This document shows positions 54,931-63,555 of a stretch of 64,000 bases of DNA, piece after piece (position 1 is the first letter of the stretch; each line of letters begins with the position of its first letter). Made by a program: the position numbers and the translations under genes. Under the pieces are notes generated by a model, which did not search any database, had not been told where the DNA came from, and saw only the letters and a list, made by a program, of their open reading frames with translations. The DNA is from Monarcha castaneiventris obscurior (Eukaryota; Chordata; Aves; Passeriformes; Monarchidae): positions 8,602,001-8,666,000 of the forward strand of contig JAMPIT010000856.1 in the NCBI GenBank assembly GCA_026261815.1, in the 5' to 3' direction.

Positions 54931-56016
54931 TCAGACCCTCGGGATCTCCACTTCTGAAGCAGACCTGGACTTGCGCCGGCTGGTCAGGCTGCCCAGGACC
55001 GACTCCTCGCTGAAGGCCCCTTCGAAGGTCGACAGGATGGACTGGCGAAACTTCTCCTTGAAATCCGGCCCCACAAAGACGTACAGGATGGGGTTGATGC
55101 AGCTGTTGAAGAAAGCAAGGCTGGAAACCAAGGGGATCCCTATGTAAAGGGCCAGTTTCATCTCATGGCTGGAAGAGTTTTTGGATATTTCCAGCAAAGA
55201 GAAAACGTGATAGGGGAAATAACAAAGGAAAAACGAGACTGTGACAGCAATGATGATTCTGTAGGGCTTTGCAGAGTTGGCCAACTGCCTTCTTTTCAGC
55301 TTGACAGCGACGGCACTGTAGCAGATGAGAATCACCATGAAGGGGATGAGGAACCCACACAAGAACCGCATGATGATCATCACTTTGTGCCGCACCCTCC
55401 ACAGCCTGCGCGTTGCCTCAGACGTGTAGTCATCAGACAGCGCAAAATTATTGTAACAGCTGGTGACGTTCCTGGAACTGACCACAGTGTCCCGAAAGAT
55501 GAGGTACGGGGAGCTGAGCAGGAGAGCCAGGACCCACATCCCCAGTGCGATCCTGGCCGCCAGCTCCGGGCTCCTGTGGTTGTGAGACCAGACAGGAAAG
55601 GCCACGGAAACGCAGCGGTCGATGCTGATGACCGTCAGGAGGAAGACACTGGCAAACATGTTGAGGAAGGCGATGGTGCTGTTCAGCTTGCACAGGAGCT
55701 TCCCAAACGGCCAGTGGAAGCCCAGGGCAGTGTAGGCGATGCTGAGGGGCAGGAAAAAGGTAAAGATGAAGTCAGCAATGGCCAGGTTGAGGAACCAGAC
55801 GGAATTCACCGTCTTCTTCATCTTGAAGCCTGCAATCCAGATGACGAGGCCGTTCCCTGTCACCCCCAGCAAACAGGCGATGCCGTACACCACCATGGAG
55901 AGGATGTGCATGGTCTTCTGGAGGCCAGAGTAGTAGTCATGGTCAGTGGCATTCTCAGGCTGCTCTGTGGGGCAGCTGGCAGAGAAGGGGGAAGGGGAAG
56001 AAGAGGTGCTGTCCAT
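54931..56016 (-). CDS. Chemoattractant-type class A GPCR, FPR/CMKLR1-like
   Basis: Single-exon CDS of 361 codons. It resembles formyl-peptide receptors and chemerin receptor CMKLR1: FKMKKTVN after TM1, PVWSHNHRS in ICL2, FRDT before ECL2, SEES in the tail. Such receptors couple to Gi in leukocytes (family knowledge); the ligand here is unknown. Landmarks: GN55 (TM1), NLAIAD82 (TM2), C109-C187 disulphide, DRC 133-135 (the FPR/CMKLR variant of DRY), NPILY 308-312. N-glycosylation sequons at N22, N183 and N280, and an acidic Tyr pair DHDYYS that may be sulphated. TM6 reads CYFP instead of CWxP, so the toggle Trp is Tyr266. A frame nine codons longer starts at 56043, but a consensus acceptor GATTTCAG at 56034 implies a 5' UTR intron, so 56016 (MDSTSSS) is preferred. 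It could be a bird-specific paralogue. Confidence 0.9.
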   Translation of the reverse strand: MDSTSSSPSPFSASCPTEQPENATDHDYYSGLQKTMHILSMVVYGIACLLGVTGNGLVIWIAGFKMKKTVNSVWFLNLAIADFIFTFFLPLSIAYTALGFHWPFGKLLCKLNSTIAFLNMFASVFLLTVISIDRCVSVAFPVWSHNHRSPELAARIALGMWVLALLLSSPYLIFRDTVVSSRNVTSCYNNFALSDDYTSEATRRLWRVRHKVMIIMRFLCGFLIPFMVILICYSAVAVKLKRRQLANSAKPYRIIIAVTVSFFLCYFPYHVFSLLEISKNSSSHEMKLALYIGIPLVSSLAFFNSCINPILYVFVGPDFKEKFRQSILSTFEGAFSEESVLGSLTSRRKSRSASEVEIPRV

Positions 56017-56033
56017 CACTAGCAAGCCAAGAC

Positions 56034-56043
56034 CTGAAATCAC
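56034..56043 (-). other. Predicted splice acceptor in GPCR 5' UTR
   Basis: Minus-strand TGATTTCAG immediately before GTCTTGG, 17 nt upstream of the ATG at 56016. Related receptors commonly have a 5' UTR intron just before a single coding exon. The partner donor was not identified. Confidence 0.5.
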
Positions 56044-57229
56044 AACAGCGCTGTTACCTGCGGCTCCTATGGCTCAAGAAGGGTGAAAATCTTTGCGAGC
56101 AACTGTGCACAAAATGTGTATGAAAAGCAAGATTAGATAATTTATAATTAATATAAAGTCTTTCTCTACAGCATGTGCAGCTGCACCTCGCAGAAACCAC
56201 CTCGACCAGAGAAACCAACCCCAGTTTTACTCTTGGTGTTGGTGCTGTCAGAACAACACCTTCATCCAACTACCCACAACAGCAATCCATCATGGGCCAG
56301 CAGCAGAACCACCGAAACCCAGATCCCCCACTGTGACAAGGCGTCTTTGGATGACCAGTAATAAATGATGACAACAGAAGCTATCTAGACTGGTAACAAT
56401 GCTGTTAACAGACTATTTCTTCACCAAGCCCCTTCCAGGGAGGTGAACTCCAAGTGCAGAACACCCAAGCTGTACCCAAGTGTAACCATTGGCCCTTTAC
56501 CCACCCACCACCCTCTGGTGAGCACGCCCTTCTCCTCATCTCTCCTGCTCATCCCAGCACTTGCCTTGGCAGGTCCCAGCAGGATTCTCGGTGGTGCTCC
56601 TTGGCCGCTCTGCCCACAGTTGGTGGTCTCACCCCCTGGCTGACTCCCCTTCTGCTGCTCCTCTCCAGGCTGACTCACCCTGCCTCGCCCCATTTTCCCA
56701 TGGCTTGGGATCACGAGGAATTTAGTAGGATCACTTATTCCCTAGTCTTCTTCCTCAATTTGTGCTATGTTGATTTAACCCCTGAAGCCCCAGAGGGTGC
56801 AGGGTTCCCTGGGGCCGGTTGGCCAAGCCCACCCACTAACTCAGACTTGAAGAATGAAGAAAACACGGCCCCTCTCCTGCCTGCACCATTCATCCCCCTG
56901 GCAGCTCTCCCTCCTGAGCACCCGGAATTCCCTCCGGGCACCGGGGCTGCCCTGCCGCGAGCGGGAACAGGGCTTGCTCTGCTCCCCACACCAGCGGCAC
57001 CGTGCCCAACCTGTGCCATGGCCTGGCACACCAGCATTCCTGGAGACACGCTCTTGGCTGAGGGGCCTTGGGGTGCCTGGAAATGCTCCATGCCTAGAGC
57101 AGGGGGTGGGGGAGTCCCATCCTTTGGCCCATGGGGGAAGTCGCGGGACAGTGGGAACACGGCAGGGCTGGGGGAGAGGCAGCTGGGGGCGCACAGGGCC
57201 GGAGCTGCGGGTGAACGCAGAGGAGAGTG

Positions 57230-57519
57230 GCGGCAGAGGGGTGACAGCGGCGGCCCCGCCGCTCCCGGCCCGCCCAAGGTCACCCGCGCCCCGGGCGCCA
57301 CGTGCGGGCCGCGCCGCCAGCCCCGCCCCGGCGCGGGCCAATGGGGAACGGGGAGGGGGCAGAGCGCGGCGCTGATTGGTCCAGGCGCTTCTCCAGCGTA
57401 TTCCCCGCCGGCGGTGCCGGGGCGGAGCGCGGCGCTGATTGGCCGCGGAGCCGAGGGGCGGGGCCCGGCCGGGCTTTGGTAGCGCGCGGGCTCCCGCGCG
57501 GTGGCCGAGTCAGGATCGG
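57230..57519 (+). promoter_or_regulatory. SHMT1: SHMT1 CpG promoter and non-coding exon 1
   Basis: CpG-dense block ending at the exon-1 donor ATCGG|GTAAGG (exon end 57519). It has one CCAAT box (57338-57342), two inverted CCAAT boxes ATTGG (57375-57379 and 57438-57442) embedded in an exact 18-bp repeat, and Sp1-type GGGGCGGGG at 57455-57463. No TATA box is evident. The exact transcription start is not determined. Confidence 0.75.
57362..57442. repeat. Duplicated 18-bp inverted-CCAAT module in SHMT1 promoter
   Basis: GAGCGCGGCGCTGATTGG occurs exactly at 57362-57379 and 57425-57442 (63 bp period), each copy with an NF-Y type ATTGG. Confidence 0.9.
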
Positions 57520-57550
57520 GTAAGGAGCGAGCGGGGCCGGGGCTCGGGGA

Positions 57551-57828
57551 CGGCACGGCACGGCACGGCACGGCACGGCACGGCACGGCACGGCACGGCA
57601 CGGCACGGCACGGCACGGCACGGCACAGCTGGGGCAGGGCACGGCACGGCACAGCTGGGGCAGGGCACGGCACGGCACGGCACAGCTGGGGCAGGGCACG
57701 GCACGGCACAGCTGGGGCAGGGCACGGCACGGCACGGCACAGCTGGGGCACGGCACGGCACGGCACAGCTGGGGCAGGGCACGGCACGGCACGGCACGGC
57801 ACAGCTGGGGCAGGGCACGGCTGGGGCA
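57551..57828. repeat. GC-rich (CGGCA)n minisatellite in SHMT1 intron 1
   Basis: Pure (CGGCA) x15 from 57551 to 57625, then blocks of 2-5 CGGCA units separated by about seven copies of CAGCTGGGGCAGGG-like spacers, to 57828. It begins 31 bp past the exon-1 donor of SHMT1. It contains no stop codon in several frames, which explains long spurious open frames there. Confidence 0.95.
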
Positions 57829-59001
57829 TCATGGCACGGCATCCCGCTGCCTGGAACAGCAGGCAGCGCCGGTCCCCGCCACCCAGGACAGGGCAGAGGG
57901 GGCGCGCCACCGGGAGCCTCTCGGGATGTGGGAGGTGACGGAATAGGGTTATAAGGGGTGCGGAACTAGATGGGGATGGAGCTTTGGGGAAGGGGTTCGA
58001 TAGGTGAGCTGCCAGGGCTGGGCTGGTGTCCACTGTCAGAGGGGACATGGTGGGGGGGGTCTCATCCTGACTGGGAACGGGAGCTCTGTTCCCCCCCGAG
58101 CCAAAAGCAGTGAGTGCGAGTGCTGCTGCAGCTTGTGCTGGGGGGACATGCAGGACCCAGGCATCCTGCTCAGAGCCAGAGCCCTTCCCCTCGCAGCCCT
58201 TTGCCCAGCCCAGCCTCTCTGGCAGTGAGGATTCCCACCCTGCCAGTGAGGTCTGGGCTCGGGCCAGAGCACGGCTGAGCATCTCTGCCCAGCAAGAGCA
58301 GCATGAATGGACTTCGGCAGCTTGGCACAAGGAAACCATGTGGGATTGCTTAATAACCTGGTCACAGCCTTCACCCGTCCTTGCGGGGTTAATGAGTAAA
58401 AAGATGCATTGTTTTCTGCCAAGGCAGCAGCTGGGCTGTTACTCCTTCCCCAAGAGCAGCAGTGGCATCGACTGGGCCGGAGGGCTCCTGCCAGGCCTGG
58501 ACATCACACATGCCATGGAGCCAGGCAGAGGCAGAGCTGCTGCCTGTCAGGGCCTCTCAGCTCCACAAGATGCTTCAGTCAGGGTTTGGGCCAGGACTCT
58601 GACCTGCTGGGGTTTTGCCCAGGGGAAAGCAGCCAAGAGGTTTAAGCGTACTGGGCATCACAACGTGTGTTAAAATTGAGATCTGTGGGTAGGAGCACTT
58701 CACTGCCCTTGAAATTAAACATCAGGCACTGCTAAGCTGGGCAGGGGGAGCTCAGGGAGGGGTGGTGATGGGAGAGTATCAGAAATTATCAAAGCACTAT
58801 AATTAACAAACTGATCTTAAATCAGCAGGGGAAGCCTGAGGGTTGTGTGTGTTTTCCTCACCCAACAGCCCATGGCTGTTCTCAGGGAATACGTGGGATG
58901 GCAGCAGGCAGCACACAGGGAGGTGTGGAGGCACCAGCCCTGCTGCCATCCTACAGACTCCCCTCTTCCCTGGCAGGTGACTCAGACACAGCAGCAGCAC
59001 C

Positions 59002-59094
59002 ATGGCAAGCTCAACACAGAGCCTCCCCAGCGCCGAGCTCTGGGCCTCCCATAACAAGATGGTGATAGAGCCTCTCGAGACCAACGACCCAGAG
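59002..59094 (+). CDS. SHMT1: SHMT1 coding exon 1 (gene exon 2)
   Basis: 31 codons [14 protein letters not shown] through ETNDPE; exon begins at 58977 after acceptor CTGGCAG; donor GAG|GTGAGA. Confidence 0.95.
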
Positions 59095-62000
59095 GTGAGA
59101 GACCCTTCCTGGCTCCTGCCCAGCTGCTGCATTCATCTCCCAGCCAGCCGTGGGGATGCTGACCTCCTTGAGCCAGAGTCCAAGGCCGAGCTACTGGAAC
59201 CCATCCATACTCTGTGCCCTCTCTGTGATTGCTTGGGATCAGCTGTACCCAAAAGGGGCCGCCTGTTCCTTCTCCAGCACCTTTCCAGGCCCTGTCCCCT
59301 CTGGGGGTGCATACACTGTGGTGAAGCATCCACATCTCCGTGCAGAGCCAGCATGGGCGAAGCCGTTTCTCCCCTCTCCCAAAGGTGCACAGCATCATCA
59401 AGAAGGAGAAGCAGCGGCAGAAGCTGGGGCTGGAGTTAATCGCGTCCGAGAACTTCGCGAGCCGAGCGGTCCTGGAGGCCCTGGGATCCTGCATGAACAA
59501 CAAATACTCCGAGGGTTACCCAGGACAGAGGTATGGGGCTGGGCCCAAGTCCCACCAACCCAAACCCTCACAGGGTGGGAGAAGAACCCCGCATCCTCCC
59601 AGGCCTCCCCTCTGGGAAGAAAGCATTGTCCTTATGCTGGTAGCCAAGCTTTTCCAGGACAGGATTCAACCTTCTCAGCCCCTTTCCTTGGCCACACAGG
59701 GGACAGTCTCAGCAGGGTCACATCTGCTGTGGCTGCATGAACAGGGCATCACCCCAGTTTCTGCCCAGCTTGGGACTGTTCTGAGTAATGAGTTTGGTTT
59801 TACCCTGACCTTTACTGCAGGTACTATGGCGGGACGGAGTTTGTGGATGAGCTGGAAAGGCTGTGCCAGAAGCGAGCCCTGCAGGCCTACCGGCTCGACC
59901 CCCAGAAGTGGGGAGTCAATGTCCAGCCCTACTCAGGTATTGGGGTGCTCAGGAGAGCCAGGCCAGTTGCCCAGGCCTCTGTGTGCCCCAGCATTCATAA
60001 CCAGCCTAGTGTGCTCTCTCTGCAGGGTCACCTGCAAACTTTGCAGTGTACACGGCCCTGGTGGAGCCCCACGGCAGGATCATGGGGCTAGACCTGCCCG
60101 ATGGTGGCCACCTCACCCACGGGTTCATGACGGACAAGAAGAAGATCTCTGCCACCTCTGTCTTCTTCGAGTCCATGCCCTACAAGGTACTGAGAGCTGC
60201 TGCAGCCAGAACCAGGACATGGTTATCAGAGCCAGACAGGTTATCAGTCTGGCCTCATAAAGTCAAAAGTACCAGCATCAGGCTGCCAGCAGCCCCTCCT
60301 GTAGGATGGCACTGCAGCTGGTCTTCACCACAGTGAAGTGGTTGAACCCTCCTCTTCCTCTCCCAGGTCAACCCCAAGACCGGTTACATCGACTATGACC
60401 AGCTGGAGCAGAACGCCCGGCTCTTCCACCCCAAGCTGATCATAGCAGGTAAGGATCATACCTGATCTCTGAGCACTGAGCTCCCTGGTGGCACAGCCTG
60501 GGTGGGGGTGGCTCCCTGAAGCCAGCAGCACCCCTTTGAGTCCATGGATGCTGCAGAGCCAGGAGGAAACCTCCAACACAACCACCCTGCAAGGAGCTTG
60601 TGTTCTGTCCCCAGCTGGGCTGTCTGCACTGCAAGCCTCGTCCTGGGGCTGTCCCAGGGCCCAGGCACATCTGCTCCTGCCCCCTCTCATCGCCTCTCTC
60701 TCCAGGTGTCAGCTGCTACTCGCGGAACCTGGACTACGCCCGCATGCGGAAGATCGCCGATGACAACGGGGCCTATCTGATGGCCGACATGGCCCACATC
60801 AGCGGGCTGGTGGCCGCCGGCGTGGTGCCCTCGCCCTTCGACCACTGCGACATCGTCTCCACCACCACCCACAAGACCCTGCGGGGCTGCAGGGCTGGCA
60901 TGATCTTCTACCGCAAAGGTGCCCGACCTGCTGCTGGGGAAACGCTGCAAGTTAATGCTCCTTCCTGCTCTAACTGGGAAGGAGGGAGGGCAGAAAGATC
61001 CTGGGAGCATCTGGGGAGCGTCCCTGGGCTAACCCTGGCTCACATTTGAAGAGGAACAACCGCCAGCCCTGCTCTGAGCAGCCAGGGGGTGAAAGCAGCT
61101 CGTGGGGGAAGGGTGGTTGTGCTGCCTCATGAGCACGTCCTCCCTCTCCTGCAGGCACCCGCAGCGTGGACCCCAAGACAGGCAAGGAGACCCTCTACAA
61201 CCTGGAGAGCCTCATCAACCAGGCGGTGTTCCCGGGGCTGCAGGGAGGCCCACACAACCATGCTATTGCAGGTATGCAACTGGGCTGGCTGCCAGCTCCA
61301 GCATGGCAGAGGGAGCTGGTAAAGGTGTTCTGGCAGGGCTCTGACCCCCAGCAGCAGCAAAGGGTCTCCAGCTGCCCTGCAGGGCTCACAGCCTGGGGAC
61401 ACTGTGGCAAAAGGCAGCTGGTTGATCCAGCATCACCCAAGGAGTGACCAAGCCTGTCCTATCCTGCGTTTGGGCTCATGGGGATGCTGCCAGCCTGGTT
61501 AGGGGAAAGGAAGGATCAGTTCATTAGTTAGTTTGGCTCCAGGATGGCTTCTGCTGGCAGTGCCATGCATCTCCAGTTCTTGTTTGGGAGCCCCCCAAAA
61601 CTGACCCTGGCCTGCCTCCCTCCGCAGGGATTGCCGTGGCACTGCATCAGGCCATGACACCTGAGTTCAAGGCTTACCAGCAGCAGGTGGTGGCCAACTG
61701 CAAGGCACTCTCGACAGCACTGATGGAGATGGGCTACGACATCGTCACAGGTGAGGGCACATTTGGCAAGTCTTGGGGTCCGACCAGGGCAGCACTTCAT
61801 GGACACCATGGGCAGGGCTGTGTTGGTGCAATTCCTCAGCCCTGGTTAAATCTCAGGTCTTTTTTTTTGCTGAAGTTTCCTGTGGGAGCAGCATTTCCCC
61901 AGTCCCACATCCCCACCAAACCCCTCTCTTTGCAGGGGGCTCTGACAACCACCTGATCCTCGTGGATCTGCGCAGCAGAGGCACAGACGGCGGCCGGGCC

Positions 62001-62857
62001 GAGCGGGTGCTGGAGCTCTGCTCCATCGCCTGCAACAAGAACACGTGCCCTGGTGAGGCATCCCACAAGCTCTGCTGGCTCCTGGGCCGCTCCGGGAGCC
62101 AGGCTGAAATCCCCCAGGTGCTGGTTTTGGTGCCAGGCTCGGTCACGGGTGCCTTGTTGTGGTGCAGGTGATGTCAGCGCCCTGCGCCCCAGCGGCCTCC
62201 GGTTCGGGACTCCGGCTCTCACCTCCCGCGGCTTCCGGCAGGATGATTTCCGCAAGGTGGCCCAGTACATCCACAGAGGTGAGCCAGGGGCGTGTGGGGC
62301 TGGGCCTCAGCACCAGCCTGGGCCAGGGCAGCTCCCCTGGGTGAGCAGGCACCAGCTGAGCCACGCTGGAGCCAGCCCCACAGCTGGCAAGGAAGCACAC
62401 CCACAAATGAGGAATAACCACTCTGCCTGCACATCTGGATGTGGGTGCAGACATCTGGCCACAGCTGGGACCAGCCAAACTCTCCCCACTGCACAGGCAG
62501 TGGGCTGAAAGCCTGTCCCTCTCACAGTTTTATCCCAGTTGTCCTCAGGAGTTGCAACTTGTTTCCCAGGGCAGCAAGTCCCTCAGCTGGGAGGGAGCAG
62601 GGCTGTGTCCCAGGGAGCAGCAGGGCTGGGAGAGCTGTGGGATGCCGCAGCCACGAGGGCTGACCAAGGCATCTCCCATCCTGGCAGGGATTGAGCTGGC
62701 TCTGCGTGTGCAGAAGGACATGAGCCCCAAGGCCACGCTGAAGGAATTCAAGGACAAACTGGAGGAGCCAAAATACCGTGGGGAGCTGAAGGCACTGAAG
62801 GAAGAGGTAGAAGCCTTCGCAGCCACGTTCCCGCTCCCGGGGCTGCCTGTCCTGTAA
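59002..62857 (+). CDS. SHMT1: SHMT1, cytosolic serine hydroxymethyltransferase; complete
   Basis: Coding exons 59002-59094, 59385-59530, 59821-59936, 60026-60186, 60367-60448, 60706-60918, 61155-61271, 61628-61750, 61936-62052, 62168-62278, 62688-62857: 482 codons plus TAA (human 483). PLP enzyme converting serine plus tetrahydrofolate to glycine plus 5,10-methylene-THF. All active-site blocks are present: [44 protein letters not shown], and TTTHKTLRG, whose K256 is the PLP Schiff-base lysine (human K257). No mitochondrial presequence: the N-terminus is short ([14 protein letters not shown]), matching the cytosolic SHMT1 paralogue and not SHMT2. Start: CACCATGG 25 nt into exon 2. All introns are GT-AG; the donor of the 213-nt exon is weak (GTGCCC). 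Confidence 0.97.
59385..59530 (+). CDS. SHMT1: SHMT1 coding exon 2
   Basis: 146 nt, [20 protein letters not shown] through SEGYPGQ; acceptor CCCAAAG, donor AGAG|GTATGG. Includes the ENFASR folate/PLP block. Confidence 0.96.
59821..59936 (+). CDS. SHMT1: SHMT1 coding exon 3
   Basis: 116 nt, (R)[19 protein letters not shown] through NVQPYS; acceptor ACTGCAG, donor TCAG|GTATTG. Confidence 0.96.
60026..60186 (+). CDS. SHMT1: SHMT1 coding exon 4
   Basis: 161 nt, (G)[19 protein letters not shown] through FFESMPYK; acceptor CTCTGCAG, donor AAG|GTACTG. Confidence 0.96.
60367..60448 (+). CDS. SHMT1: SHMT1 coding exon 5
   Basis: 82 nt, [27 protein letters not shown]; acceptor CTCCCAG, donor GCAG|GTAAGG. 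Confidence 0.96.
60706..60918 (+). CDS. SHMT1: SHMT1 coding exon 6 (catalytic lysine)
   Basis: 213 nt, (G)[19 protein letters not shown] through GMIFYRK; acceptor CTCTCCAG, donor AAAG|GTGCCC. Carries D227, H230 and K256. The donor is poor beyond the GT. Confidence 0.95.
61155..61271 (+). CDS. SHMT1: SHMT1 coding exon 7
   Basis: 117 nt, (G)[19 protein letters not shown] through GGPHNHAIA; acceptor CTCCTGCAG, donor GCAG|GTATGC. Confidence 0.96.
61628..61750 (+). CDS. SHMT1: SHMT1 coding exon 8
   Basis: 123 nt, (G)[19 protein letters not shown] through MGYDIVT; acceptor CTCCGCAG, donor ACAG|GTGAGG. Confidence 0.96.
61936..62052 (+). CDS. SHMT1: SHMT1 coding exon 9
   Basis: 117 nt, (G)[19 protein letters not shown] through CNKNTCP; acceptor CTTTGCAG, donor CCTG|GTGAGG. 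Confidence 0.96.
62168..62278 (+). CDS. SHMT1: SHMT1 coding exon 10
   Basis: 111 nt, (G)[19 protein letters not shown] through VAQYIHR; acceptor GGTGCAG, donor AGAG|GTGAGC. Contains the SGLRFGTPA carboxylate-binding Arg block. Confidence 0.96.
62688..62857 (+). CDS. SHMT1: SHMT1 coding exon 11 (terminal)
   Basis: 170 nt, (G)[19 protein letters not shown] through FPLPGLPVL and TAA; acceptor CCTGGCAG. Confidence 0.96.
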
Positions 62858-63555
62858 GGGGACACAGCCCTGCCTGCTCCTGGAGCCATGGGAGTACCCA
62901 GGATCGTGGCACACTCACATCCCCAGCCTGAGACCAACACCCCAGTGCCTTCTCCCAGCACTTCCCTGCTGGAACCGCAGCAGCAGCTCCTCCTTTGGCT
63001 CTTACTCCCCTTTCCCCTCCCATGTGGGGCACAGGGACCCCCTTAGTACAACCCCCATGGGGACACCAGCCCTTCACCAGTGTGTCACCACTGGGACCGA
63101 GCACCACGACACCCTCACCTCATGGCTAGGTGCCACCCAACTCCTGCTGTCCACATTCCCTGGACACCCTGCCCATGGCAGCGTGAGGGACAGGGGCTCC
63201 AGCTACACAAGAGACCTCACAGCCACTAAAAGTCCCCCTGGTTTCAGCCTCAAGGATTCCCCCTCATCCTATGTCCCTTGCCACCTCCACATCCTATGAC
63301 AAGGCCAAGCCTTGTCCCAAACATCCCTCCTGGGATCGCCATCCCATCCTAACCAGATCCTCCAGTATTTTCTCAGACCCCTTGGCACAAAGCTTCGGTT
63401 GAACCATTTTTTAATAAGCACGGTAAAATTAAGAATTTAACCACAATGTATGACAAGAATTATAAGCTTTAAAAAATACGACCAATTTTTTTTTCTTTTT
63501 TTTTTTGTATTTCAAAAATATCTGAACCCAAATAAATATTTTTTTTTTAAAAGTA
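62858..63555 (+). other. SHMT1: SHMT1 3' UTR (inferred)
   Basis: Runs from the TAA to about 20 nt past AATAAA at 63531-63536, the first exact plus-strand hexamer after the stop. The end overlaps the predicted tail of a minus-strand transcript. Confidence 0.55.

Noticed and set aside
55165..56022. 285-codon plus-strand frame
   Set aside because: Antisense of the GPCR exon; composition is that of a complementary frame.
57439..57954. 171-codon plus-strand frame rich in GTARH repeats
   Set aside because: Pure translation of the pentanucleotide array in SHMT1 intron 1.
56765..58339. 524-codon open frame on the minus strand across the SHMT1 promoter
   Set aside because: It runs through CpG-rich DNA and the (CGGCA)n array, whose antisense has no stops and yields a repetitive Pro-Cys-Arg-Ala-Val pattern; no family resemblance.
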